64,000 bases of DNA from contig JARVKI010000135.1 of the NCBI GenBank assembly GCA_036674765.1, positions 25,414-89,413 of the forward strand. The letters run 5' to 3'. This DNA is from Seiridium cupressi. Taxonomy: Eukaryota; Ascomycota; Sordariomycetes; Amphisphaeriales; Sporocadaceae. Positions 46,190-56,477 of this stretch are shown here, piece after piece. Made by a program: the position numbers and the translations under genes. How positions within the stretch are numbered: the stretch's first letter is position 1; the number at the start of each line of letters is the position of its first letter. The notes below the pieces were generated by a model. That model worked only from the letters and a program-made list of their open reading frames with translations. It searched no databases and was not told the DNA's origin.

Positions 46190-46560
46190 TTATAACCGAC
46201 TTTAATAAAGAATTTAAGGTTAAAATCGACGTATTAAATTACGCGATCGGCGGCTAATTTAATTAATAAAAAAACGATAAAAAGTTATACTTAATCGCTT
46301 ATTACTTTAAAAAACTTAACGGATTAAAGTTTAATTATTAAATTTATAATAAAGAATTAATAATAATTATTAAAACATTTAAAAAATAAAAATATTACTT
46401 TAATAAAATAATATATTAAATTAAAATTTATATTAATTATAAGAATTTAATATCGTTTATTAATAATAAGGAATTTAATAAACGATAAATACGATAATTA
46501 GAATTTTTAATAAATTTTAACTTTATTATTATTTATTAAAAAGGATTAAAAAACGGAAAA
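46190..46560 (+). pseudogene. RNase H remnant of the retrotransposon
   Basis: DFNKEFKVKIDVLNYAIGG at about 46198-46254 corresponds to the start of the RNase H domain, with the catalytic Asp of the usual TDAS motif surviving as ID. Later text with a YKELLAI-like segment follows. Stops are frequent. Confidence 0.75.
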
Positions 46561-46699
46561 GCCGACGCGTTAAATCGTAAATCGGATTACTTTTAAAAAA
46601 CGCTTAAAGAAATATATATTATCCTTATAATTAATAAAGAAAAAAACCTCGTACCGATTATAAACTTATACGCTACTAATTATATAATTATATAAAAAA

Positions 46700-47500
46700 T
46701 ATAAATTAAAAAAATTAATAAGAAATATTAAAAATAAAGGTTTTAATATATTAAAAGAAAATATACCTTTTTAAAGAATTCCGAAAAGAATTTATTTAAA
46801 AATATTACGTATTATTATTTAACGGATATATAAAAATATTTAAAACTATTAAAAGGATTTAATAATACTTTAATTGCAAAAATTTAAAATAATATATCTT
46901 TAAAATTATTAAAAATTACAATCTTTATAATAAAACTAAAATATCCTAATATAAACTATACGAAAAGTTATAATTAATAATATTACCCGATAAAACTTAA
47001 AGATCGGTCGTTATAAACTTTATTATTAAACTACCGTTATTAAAAAAACTAATAACGAACGTAAAATACGATAATATCCTCGTTATTACGGAACGACTTA
47101 CAAAATACGGATATTTTATTTTATATAAAGAAATAAGCAACGTTATAAAACTCGCTTACGCTATTTTTAAAATTATAATTAGTTAATATAAACTATTAAA
47201 CGAATTTATCTCTGATAAAAATAAGCTTTTTACGTTAAAATTCTAGTAATCCTTTATATTATAATTAAAAATTAAATATAAATTATTTATAACGTTTTAT
47301 TTATAAATAACCGGATAAACGGAATAAGTAAATTAAATACTCGAGTAATACTTACGATATTATATTAATTACGAATAAAATAACTAAATATAATTATTAC
47401 TTATCGCGTAATTCGCTTATAATAATGCGATTAACGAATTTATTAAAATATTATTATTTTACGTTAATTTTAAATATAACTTTAATATTATTAAAAAACC
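46700..47500 (+). pseudogene. Integrase remnant
   Basis: Segments match an rve-type integrase core: INFIIKLP (from the D1 region MDFI..LP), VITERLTKYGYFI, FISDKNKLF (D2 region) and an NGI/SKLNT stretch ending in the glutamate region. It follows RNase H, the Ty3/gypsy order. Confidence 0.78.
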
Positions 47501-47886
47501 GCTTTATAATAAATAAACGCTTAAAATTATTAAATACGTTAATAAACTTTAATTATTATAATAATCTTTATAATAAAAACTTTTATTTTTTTAATAATAA
47601 ATAAAATAATATTACGATAAAAAAAGGATTAAAAGATTAACTTTTATAAAAGGAGATAATATTTATTTACTTTATAAAAATATTAAAATAAAGCGATTTA
47701 ACGATAAACTCGATTTTAAAAAACTCGGATAATTTAAAATCGATAAAATTATTTTAAAAGTTAATTTTTAATTATCGTTATTAAAAATAATGCGTATATT
47801 TTTAATAATTTATATTTTATTATTAAAACTAGTTTTAACCGATATAAAAATTAAAGTAAATTTAAAAGCGGAATAACTAAGTTAAT

Positions 47887-48010
47887 AAGAATACAAAATT
47901 AAAAAAATTATATAATACTAAAAAATCGGTAAAAGGTACCGATACGAAATTAAATAAAAAAACTACTTATATTTAAAAAATACTTAAAAATTTATAAAAC
48001 ACTTTAAACG
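47887..48010 (+). pseudogene. Chromodomain remnant at the Pol C-terminus
   Basis: EYKIKKII, KIGKRYRYEIK, KNYLYLKNT and FIKHF keep the spacing of a chromodomain (EYEVEKIL..R, YLIKWKGY, TWEP). This is the diagnostic module of chromoviruses, which is thought to steer integration to modified chromatin. Confidence 0.75.
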
Positions 48011-48015
48011 GCATT

Positions 48016-48470
48016 TTAAAGTCTTAAAAAAGTATTAACGCTACCCGAAAGTAATAAAGGGCTAAACCTTATAAACTCCTCCTTAAAACTAAAAAAGGTC
48101 CAGTTTAGCTCGTTAAAAACGCCTAACAAACGGATATTATCTATAATATAATATTTATAACTAACTAAAGTAAAGAGAGCGTCGTCCTCCTTATCCAACT
48201 CTAATATACCCCGCTCTGCCAATTTTAGACTCTTTTTTTTTATATAGCCCTAAATCTTACGGATCCGCGATAAACGATTAAAGGCAGTCGAAAGCTGCGC
48301 TTAGATCTCGGTTATCTTTTAATATAATTATACTAGATCTTTATTTGCTTCGCTTTCCTCGATATCCAGTTTATCGTAGTAAGTAAAGAGCTTTTCTAAG
48401 GAATTCGATATTAAAACCCCGTTATATTACTTTCGCGACTTAGCGGAATTTTAATAATAAGAAAACTTCG
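48016..48470 (-). pseudogene. Antisense ORF between pol and the 3' LTR, with a few RIP stops
   Basis: On the strand opposite to pol, one frame reads for about 150 codons with only about four stops, all TAA or TAG where CAA or CAG fits. Pieces in order are SLEKLFTYYDKLDIEE, AQLSTAFNRLSRIRK, KKKSLKLAERGILELDKED and LGVFNELNWTF. The clean last 68 codons end at 48016. The sequence resembles repeated fungal proteins of unknown function with an R-L-R-K-Q / RGL-x-x-L-D-E-L helical core that I have seen scattered in mould genomes. It is charged and probably coiled-coil. Family assignment and function are inference. Confidence 0.65.
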
Positions 48471-48736
48471 CGATTATTTTATATTTAAACTTTTATTTAA
48501 AATAATAAATATAAAATATAATAATAAAAATACCGAATTTATTAATAATTCGAATTAAAAAAGCGTATTTATAAGTTTTTTATATAATAACGTTTTTAAT
48601 CGAATTTAATATAATAAATATATATTATTAAAAAATATAAATAAAAAAGGAATTTATTAAATTAACGATATAAGTAATAAGGCTTATTTATATAATTAAA
48701 TCTTAAAAGGTTAAAACGATTAAAAAAAAGATTTAA

Positions 48737-49168
48737 TATTATAAATACAAGCCAGGGATAAAGCTTTATATAGAAAATAAAGGCTTAAACAGCTAATTAC
48801 TACCATAACGATCTTATTAAATAAAAAGAATATAAGCACTTAAGTTACGTAATTAAGAGCGATAGGAGCGCAGCGCTCTTATAACTTTAAAAGCGATAAG
48901 AGCTATACGCTCCCAGCGCTCCTACAAAACATTAATAAGGAAATAAATAAATATATATACGAAAGACATTTCCTACATAAATAATTATTACCTTAATAAT
49001 TAATTTAAATATTTATCTACTTATAAGTAAGGCCTACTAAGCTTTAACGATTATATTCTTATTCTTTAAGACTTAATATTCCTATTTTATATTACGTACC
49101 CTATTAGCATAAACCTAACACCAGTGTATTATCCTAAGGTTTATCCTGACGATAGTATATTCGTTACA
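48737..49168 (+). repeat. 3' LTR (432 bp)
   Basis: Begins TATTATAAATACAAG (TG changed to TA by RIP) and ends CGTTACA. Compared with the 5' copy it keeps most plus-strand C but has many G-to-A changes. Its last 90 bp are almost unmutated. Confidence 0.9.
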
Positions 49169-49173
49169 GAGCT
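49169..49173. repeat. Target-site duplication GAGCT, right copy
   Basis: Identical to 41873-41877; joins in frame with the host gene's continuing exon. Confidence 0.9.
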
Positions 49174-49490
49174 AGGTGTTTGCCACGAGTTGACTGGAAA
49201 TCGGTTGTTCGAGTACAGCCAGAAAACAAAGGTATTTGCAATATCCAAGCAGGTCTCAGATTTCCTTGATTATTTCACTAACAATGCGTGCGCAGCCTGC
49301 AGACATAATCCCAGGTAGTGAATGTAGGTTTGAGTTGACGAGGGCACAGCTTCCTCCCAGGTGGTGGAAATTTGGACAAGGCGCAGAGGGCAAACAATTC
49401 TTTGAGGGAATTCTGTCGGACGAGGATGGGTTCGGCAGGCTGGAAGATAAAGACCCCCAGCAAGTTGAAAAGCGCTATAGCGACGGCTGA

Positions 49491-49819
49491 GTGTACAGTT
49501 ATCCGCTTCGCGGTCTGAACTTCACAGTCAGCGAAGACTCCAGAACTGTTATTAAGTTCATTGAATAAACATGTGACCGACTGGTAAAGTATAGTTCGGC
49601 AGCACACCCTTGCATTAAACCCGCTAAGTGCTGATCCGTTCCTAGTAATGTTGTTTATTACGGGAAATGTATTTGCGGCGTAGTTATAACGGTAATTGAA
49701 TAGCACACCGAATACACTGGATTGAATCAACGAATTAGCATTATAGATAAAGCGACAACAAAAACTTGGGCATTATATTTTCGTTCTAATCAGCACCCTA
49801 GACTCAAGTATCTCAACAA
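49491..49819. other. Convergent 3' region
   Basis: It lies between the stop of the interrupted gene (plus) and the stop of the DUF3632-like gene (minus). The open frame at 49278-49730 (minus) is not convincing. Confidence 0.4.
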
Positions 49820-50779
49820 TTAAATCGCGTTGGCTATGCGTTTCTCAACTGTAGTCATGGTTTCGGCGGATCCTAATGCAGCATTCCGGATCTCTTCGCT
49901 CAAGCCCGGGTGTTTTCCCAGCTCCTCGAAACGAGCCTGCCAGAACCCCCACCGGCGTAAACACACGCAGGGTGGCCCCTGGTAAAGTGGCCCACCTGGG
50001 AAATACTGCGTACTATCCTGTGCGACATCAACGAGTCCAATGTTTTCCTGAGCCCACCAGAGGAGATTTCTCGCCGTGTGTGTGATCCATTCGAAGGCAA
50101 CCTGCAGCTGGCACTCCACCTTTGCGAGATCTTGTTCGATGGCCAGCTCTTCCTCGAGAGCTCCCCGTAACGCATCTATTTGTTGAACATACATGCCTAA
50201 AACGCCTCCGCCCGTGCATCGAGCGCCGAAAAAGCACCAGTTGCGCCATAAATGCAATGACTCTGGGGTGAGTTCTTCTCCTTCCTTTATGGGGTCTGGT
50301 ATCATATACGTTAGGCTTCTTGCTTTCCGTTTGGTCAAAACTGTGTGAGGAACATACCTTTGTCGTATGTCTCCATGCACTGGGGCCACAAAGGCAAATC
50401 TGCCCAGACACGCTTAATCCCCTGAGGTAGGCCTTGTTAGTCCACTCAATGTTTGCTTGGAGCAATTACTCACCGTCCATACAAGCAACTCCCCTTTTGC
50501 AACCTGGGTCAAGCCTTGGAGAATTGTCACGAGATGGTCGTATATCTCAGTTGTCGCGTCAGGACTCATCGCAATGTCGACTATGACTTGCCAGACATCC
50601 CATAGATAGTCTGCGGCGTCTTCTGTCTCCGTAAGAGGAGGACAGTGACCATCAATCCGGCGGGCGGCCTCGTTCGCGCTTTCACAAGCCAATGCGTTAA
50701 GGATGTCGGTTTTCCGCGGGGTCAGGGACTTCCCTCGTATTGACTCAAGTTGGAATATAGAACCTTCAAGTTCCGGCAT
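49820..50779 (-). CDS. DUF3632-like fungal protein
   Basis: Exons 50474-50779, 50358-50421 and 49820-50295, with introns of 52 and 62 nt (GTGAGT...CCTCAG, GTATGT...ACCAG), give 281 residues. Start MPELEGSIFQLE at 50779. The product is helix-rich and acidic: DAADYLWDVWQVIVDIA, LTQVAKGELLVW and KRVWADLPLWPQCMETY, then TPESLHLWRNWCFFGAR and AFEWITHTARNLLWWAQ. The W-x-DLP-x-W-P signature and length fit the fungal DUF3632 family (tentative). No signal peptide. The function of the family is unknown. Confidence 0.8.
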
Positions 50780-51609
50780 GATGCTGGGGATTCTTTCTGT
50801 GGAGAGAAATTGAGTCAAGTCGATGATTGATGAGAAGACAGTGAGTTGGGGCCTGCATGTCAGGGCGGCACCAATTTGGTGTCGGCATGCCCACTAACCC
50901 CACCTTGCTCAAGTGGGTACGCCCAGGTGATAAATCTGCAGTTTGCCGCCGACAAGACTGCGGCCCCCACTCCTTCTAAGCGCCGTCCAACCAAAAGTCG
51001 ACTTTCGGATGTTGGTTCAATCAGACTCAGCCCCAGAACAATCATGTCCACGAGGCTCTCGGCAGGAAACACAACTGTTACCAACAATTATGACGTTGGT
51101 ACTTTCTCATCTCATCATCTCCACTAGACCGGTAAGCGGCACTTAAGCGGGCGCTTGAAGATATTCTGGTCGCTCATGGATCGATGCGGCGTTACGCGCA
51201 CGCGTGACCGAGGTCCTGCCGGCTCGGATTTCCAACACTGTTTCCAACTATACCCTGTCAACTACGTTAAAGTGGTTTTGATTGGTATATTATGCTTCAC
51301 CTGAGAGCAGAGGCAGTTGAAAGCCGAGAGGAACACCCAGAAGTTCGTGCTCTGCTGGGAGGACCTCGAATGCAAGAATATAGATTGGTGCTGGAGTAGA
51401 TTATGCTACGGAGGATAAATTGAGGCCGTTCCCCCTTCGATGGAATTGTGTCTTCATCTGAACATACGCATCTCAGTCATCTTTTCCACTTCGGCCTTTT
51501 CGACGAAAAACCGCAGCCTACCGCTTGTGAACCCAACATATATATATATCCCTTTCGTGCCATAGCTTCTTCTTCTTTTCGAATCGTAAGATCAGCCATA
51601 ACTTCCACA
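50780..51609. other. Divergent intergenic region
   Basis: It holds the promoters of the DUF3632-like gene and of the gene starting at 51610. A TATATATATA run at about 51538-51549 lies some 65 bp before the latter's ATG. Open frames at 50846-51127 look random. Confidence 0.45.
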
Positions 51610-52275
51610 ATGCCTCTCTTCTCGCGCTCTAGCAACAAATCCGCGGGTACGTCCGCATCATCGTCGAGCACTGTATCGAGAATACACACTGTCGATATCG
51701 ATCGACCTCACCAGGCATACTCTGGTGCCCCAGAGGATGAGGATATTCCCTCATTCGCAAGGACTGGTTCTTACGTAAGTAATAATACTAGAAAAGAGTT
51801 GCATTCAGAAACTTGAATACATATAAGTTGAGTAAATCTTAGAAACAGTCACTAATTTCATGTAATATAGTACCAGACCGGAGCTACCCAACAAGAGTAT
51901 CGATATCTCGAGGCATCTGATGTTAGGCGTCAAGTCCGGGAGGCGCCGTCCATAGATCGTTCTGTTGGTGGCTATCCCAAGACGTATCACAACCAACCGC
52001 CCCAGCCCCTGAGAGCACAACAACCTTATAAGGAGTACCCCATTGTTCCCAGCCCTCAGGGTGGGTCTGCCCCGGGAAATCACAGGGCAGGTCGTCGTCC
52101 CGGACCTGTCAGGGCATTTTACAATGACGCCGACAGGACTAAGTTCGATGTCGGATACCATGATGCGAACTCAGCTCCCGCCGGACCGCGGGACGGGAGA
52201 GAGTTTATGAACACGAATTATAGTCTGGGGAAGTACTACCCAGCCCCTACATATACTGCCGTACGGCGCTCTTGA
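51610..52275 (+). CDS. Small disordered protein of unknown function
   Basis: Exons 51610-51774 and 51871-52275 with a 96-nt intron (GTAAGT...AATATAG, branch CACTAAT) give 189 residues. The N-terminus MPLFSRSSNKSAG is Ser-rich. The rest is rich in Pro, Gln, Arg and Tyr (YPKTYHNQPPQPLRAQQ, RRPGPVRAFYND, NYSLGKYYPAPTYTAVRRS), without signal peptide or helix; it is likely intrinsically disordered. The TATA run upstream and good splice sites favour a real gene. Family not recognised. Confidence 0.68.
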
Positions 52276-54070
52276 GATGTTCGTTTTTGGAACGCGGGGT
52301 TTGAGTGGGTTTGGTGGGGAGGGGCACAAAGGTTGAATCCAGACCTCTCTTACGGTGTCGGAGGAGCTGATATCTAAGTGGCCGGCTCCAGCTGGAAGCC
52401 CCATGCTTGTTTCTCTACATATATGCGGCCAGAGTCCTCGGGGCCCCCTTGTCTCAATGTATCAATTTTGCTGGAAGAATGCGATATATATAAGAGACAC
52501 GTGTCAGGAGTCACGCGAGCCTATTGATGAAGAATATCCTACTTCCTCTGTCTAGTCAAGAACCAAAGCAGAGTCATTTATCATGAATGTGCGTATACCA
52601 ATCCTCCATTGCTAGGAATTGAACCATTCCTGTGAAAAGGTGGTCGTACAAAAACACCCCGTCCAGCTTCGATGCGTATCGATCAGCACTTCTTTGGTCC
52701 GGCTGTTTCGAACTTCGAATCAAACAAGGTTGCAATTCGGGTGCTTCTTCTCTTTTCTTGCTTCTAAGGGCGGCCATTACTTCATTAAGAAAGCTTCGCT
52801 AAAGCATTATATTAAAATAAAATAAAACACAATAACAAAGCTTCTATAAAATTAAACTAAACCCCCAAAACACCAAAAAAAAAAAAAAAAAACAAAAAAA
52901 AAAAAAAAACGTAGGTATCTTATAAGCTACAGGCTACGTACGAATCATTAACCCGAAAGATATGCCTTTAGATTTTGACATATCGAAAATTAGGGAATCT
53001 AAGGAGCTTTCCCAATTTTAGCAAATTCTTTATCAGTCCCAATTGAATTCGCTATCAGGTCTTGTAATCTCTGGACTTAAAATTGACTTTGAGCTAGAGA
53101 AACCTGGTTTGATCATACGGGAGACGCAGGAGGATTTGTAACCTCACTGATGCTGCGAGGCCGCGTTTCAAACCTCTGACAGATAAAGATTCAGCTCTCA
53201 TTATTTGCATGTTGAGGAAAAGGAATCAACCGCAAAATACCGAACCATTCATTTCGGCTGAGACTATTAATGTGAAGTATCATTTTCTACATGTATGCGT
53301 GCAGCAGTCGGGAGTTCTTTCGGCGTCTAGACCCCGCCCATCTTTCCCGAGTCAGCGTGTCACACCGTTTATATCGACGGTTTTGGGCTAGCTATACCTT
53401 AAAATGCTCCCAGTCAGGTTTTATCCATTGATGGTGATCTTATCCTTGGCAAGGGCTCAATTCATATCACTGCCAGCCATTGGTTGCTCAATGCAAGCTT
53501 AAGTGCTGCTCTTGAGTGAAGGTGAGATAATGTACTCTAAATGCCTGTCGGTGATCAATTTCCGTTGGTGAAAAGCGAGCCTATCCGCCTTTGCTCCGTG
53601 ATCGCTACAAATTCAAATTGTAGATCATCCAGACGGCTGTGGCAGTGTCGAGGAACCATTTGCCAGTCCATAAGAATCTTTGACCTCGGCCTCCATCTAG
53701 ACATGTCGCTGAAACAGGCCACCATTAGGACTTGCTGGGTGTGCGGATCCGATGCTAAGAGAAAGATTATTATACAAATTGCATATTTGATGGCTCCAAG
53801 ACTCCAACCGTTTTGCGCGCACCGTCGTCCGGCAGTCCGTATAAGCATTAGCTATTAGTCAAGCTATATTCTATCCCAGACTACGTAGATGAAGTGATGG
53901 CTTCCTGGAATGTGAGAGGGACATCTTAGATATGACGTCCAGGTGACAATCTCGACATATTGTCCGGCTTCAAGGCAAGAAAACCGTCTTATTGATAGCA
54001 ATGGTTCATGGTGGGTCTTTAGGTGTATCAACTATCCTAGCATATCAACTACTCGTTGATGATATTTCCC
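52276..54070. other. Intergenic 1.8 kb stretch
   Basis: It contains an A-rich low-complexity tract (52874-52909) and an AT-rich flank. Open frames around 53541-53858 occur on both strands; no family recognised. Confidence 0.4.
52874..52909. repeat. Poly-A tract
   Basis: Two A runs of about 17-19 separated by a single C, preceded by A/C-rich sequence. Low complexity; it could be a retroposed poly-A tail or simple slippage. Confidence 0.7.
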
Positions 54071-55728
54071 TTATGCCTTATTTGGCGGCATACTATAATA
54101 CAGAGCAGCCAAAGCAGGAAGCACACTCAAGCGTATCACGACCATAGTTGCATTCTCCCAGCCGAGATGGTCTAACAGTCCGAATGTCAGCGAGCAAACA
54201 AATGCTGCCACAATCTGCGGTGCAGAAATGGCCGAGTTGTGTATCGTCGTCAGTACCACTGCAGTCCCGGTCTTTGATCTAGCGATTTCCAAGACCATGA
54301 GCGCATGCGGTATCCAGGCGGTAATTGACCATGAAAAACCGAGGCTTGCGATGACGAAGAGGCCTTGGCGCTGTGACTGAACGAAGAAAGTGCTCAGTAC
54401 TGCAACGACGAACCAAGCATGCCCAAGTATCCAGACTGAGAAAAGTGACATATGACGGATCATATGTAGCCATCCGCGGCTATGAGACTTTATTGAGCTC
54501 ATAGTCTGGTCTCTCAGAAATAGCGGAAGTAGAAACGATGTCAGGAGAGACACGACGGCAAAGCCAAGACTTCCTAGTGACGGCACATTTTCACCGTCTT
54601 CAACGGGCCTCTGCTGTTGGTGAGTAGTTGACCAGCCTGTCTGCGATTTAACATGGCCCTCGCGATACCGTTCATCAAGATACCTAGAAGATAGGATTAG
54701 TACGCCACCCAAGCTTGGATGAGGTCACGATGGCGTCCTTACTTGGTATGGTAGTACATGATAGGAAACCACGCCATCCAAGAGAAAAACTGCACGGTCA
54801 TAACCTTCCTCGCAGCGCTAGAGCATGACCTGACCTCTCGACCGATACGGCTAATGACCGTTGAAATTGAGAGCTCTCGGTACGCACGCTCCTTGTCAAC
54901 ATGTCCTGAATTCGGTGCAAAGTAGCAGGTGATAGAAACGAGAACCATGACGAGCGACGATACAACAGCGCAAAGGCTTTGGAACGGTGTGAAGCGTCGT
55001 AGCAATGACAGCTCGGCGAATGGTGTAGCGCTGAGCATGTAGCCAAAGATATTACCAACCGCCACAGCACGACCAATCCATGCAGACCCCCGCGACTGTT
55101 CGCTTTCGTGGCATGACTCCACGACCAAGGCTCTGCTGGCTGCTTGGAACGGCTGGATGGACAGGTTCAAAGCAAGGATCCAGAACAATGCGAGGCTAGA
55201 GCAAAGACCCTGCCTGCCGCCATTTGCGGCGTAGTCGTTGGCACCATTGACCCCGGACATGACGACATCCTCGACCGTCGCAAGCCCTGCTAGGCAGAAG
55301 CACGATGCTGTCGCTCCGACGAAGAGGAGAAGTTTGATTGAGACACCATTTGCTCCCACCACACCAAAGAATGGTTGGATAACCATTCCGCAGAAAGGAC
55401 CTATGATCCAGGCAATGGAAGTCATTGACTTGGAGAGTCCCAGTGAGAGTAGGTATTCCTGTAGCACGTCGATAAGCAGAAGATGGACAGCAAGTAGAGG
55501 ACGACAATTTTACGGTTCCATGAGCAAATATTGTACTCCATATGAGCTGAAGCCTAAATCTGCATGAGTACATGATTACTGACAATGGTTGTGGTGGGGA
55601 AATGCTTACCCTCCAATTGCGCATGTCATGACAAGAAGACGCATTTTCGTGTGCCTTGTGGCGTGTTCAGCATCATCGCAGTCATTTTCAATACTGCGCA
55701 AGACAAGCTCTTCTTCATCGGAAGCCAT
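54071..55728 (-). CDS. MFS sugar transporter, sucrose/alpha-glucoside (SUT/GPH-like) type
   Basis: Exons 55610-55728, 55514-55559, 54743-55458 and 54071-54683 with introns of 50, 55 and 59 nt give 497 residues. Joins restore AIGGFRLQLIWSTIFAHGT and YYHTKYLDERYREG. About 12 transmembrane helices are visible. Typical marks of the fungal sucrose-transporter group are LLSLGLSKSMTSIAWIIGP, ALNLSIQPFQAASRALVVE, FFSWMAWFPIMYYHT and SWSITAWIPHALMVLEIA. Role: proton-linked uptake of sucrose, maltose or related sugars at the plasma membrane (substrate not determinable). Start chosen at MASDEEELVLRS; an in-frame Met 37 codons upstream would extend it. Confidence 0.9.
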
Positions 55729-56477
55729 TTCTCTATTGCTGAAGAAGGCCTTAAAGCGCGGATCTTCAGGGGGGAAATGACGGGCGACGCAAAGAATTGG
55801 GCACGAGCCGTCCAATTGATGATCTAGGTGGGGTGGCAAGCCCCAGGCAAGTGGCTAGTGCTGTGGCTGCCCAGCAACCAGCTGGAGCAGCCCTCAGACC
55901 GTGACATTAAGCTTTATTCCCACGTTTATTGAGTTTAATAATATTCGTTATATTGTGTAATCTGCGAACTTGCCGATGAGTTAGCCTGGGGTAAGGCTTT
56001 TATGCTTTCTTAAACCCCCATGCATCCAGACGACCTTATAGCTTAGGGCGACTATCCTTCCTACTCATTCGCTAGAGTGGCCGTGGTGTAGTGTGGTGTG
56101 GAGCTACATGTATCAAATAGGCATTCGGTATTTCCTATACACGCTTGAAATTATAAGGGAGAAATCTGTTAGCGTTGATTTTTTTGCAATATGTAATTCA
56201 AGGCTCTTTGATACAAACTTTGGTAGTCGTCGAAGAGAATTGGAATATTAGCTACACAGGAGCTTGAGCACGATGAGTCTGTTGAAGAAATGGCCTGTGG
56301 GCCCTATCTAGATAGCGTCCGGCTAGCCTACAGCTATTTGTTGCTCCAGAGTTCCAGGCGACAACATCCATAGATATATTAGCCCCATATCCATGCCTAC
56401 CACGCAATAAAATAAACGTCGTACACGGCCCGTCTTTTAGGGACGTCGAAGACTCTTTGAGTAGCTAACACTGCCGT
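55729..56477. other. Intergenic stretch
   Basis: Promoter side of the sugar transporter and 3' side of the chitinase (both minus). No gene recognised. Confidence 0.45.

Larger units (their letters stand above)
41878..49168 (+). mobile_element. Full-length Ty3/gypsy chromovirus retrotransposon, RIP-degraded
   Basis: A 7,291-bp element with two 432-bp LTRs and a 5-bp target duplication. Internal remnants are read on the plus strand in the order gag zinc knuckle (about 43341-43383), reverse transcriptase (45361-45990), RNase H (46190-46560), integrase (46700-47500) and chromodomain (47887-48010), which defines the chromovirus clade of Ty3/gypsy. A purine-only run just before the 3' LTR (48722-48730) is a plausible polypurine tract. 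Almost all C outside CpG and G outside CpG have become T or A, leaving dozens of in-frame stops: the hallmark of RIP. The element is non-autonomous now. The outer edges are much less mutated than the centre. No protein here is functional. Confidence 0.93.
41516..49490 (+). pseudogene. Uncharacterised fungal gene split by an LTR retrotransposon
   Basis: Coding pieces 41516-41877, 49174-49231 and 49296-49490 add up to 615 nt (204 residues) in one frame when the element and one copy of its 5-bp duplication are left out; the boundary falls within an EL/GVCHEL join. A 64-nt intron (49232-49295, GTATTT...GCGCAG with a perfect CACTAAC branch) is still recognisable. The product has no signal peptide. 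It starts MGPKAEAHVELVMTLS, includes DTPFRINITARAL and SALDNSQF, and ends with RFELTRAQLPPRWWKFG, a pattern I associate with an uncharacterised family of about 200-250 residues widespread in ascomycetes. Apart from the insertion I see no lesion in the host parts, and they lack the AT bias of the element, which suggests the disruption is not ancient. The function is unknown. Confidence 0.8.

Noticed and set aside
41878..49168. Host-gene-like open frame continuing into the 5' LTR (to 41965) and out of the 3' LTR (from 49124)
   Set aside because: Those codons are LTR sequence; TSD and LTR boundaries show the host coding parts are 41516-41877 and 49174 onward.
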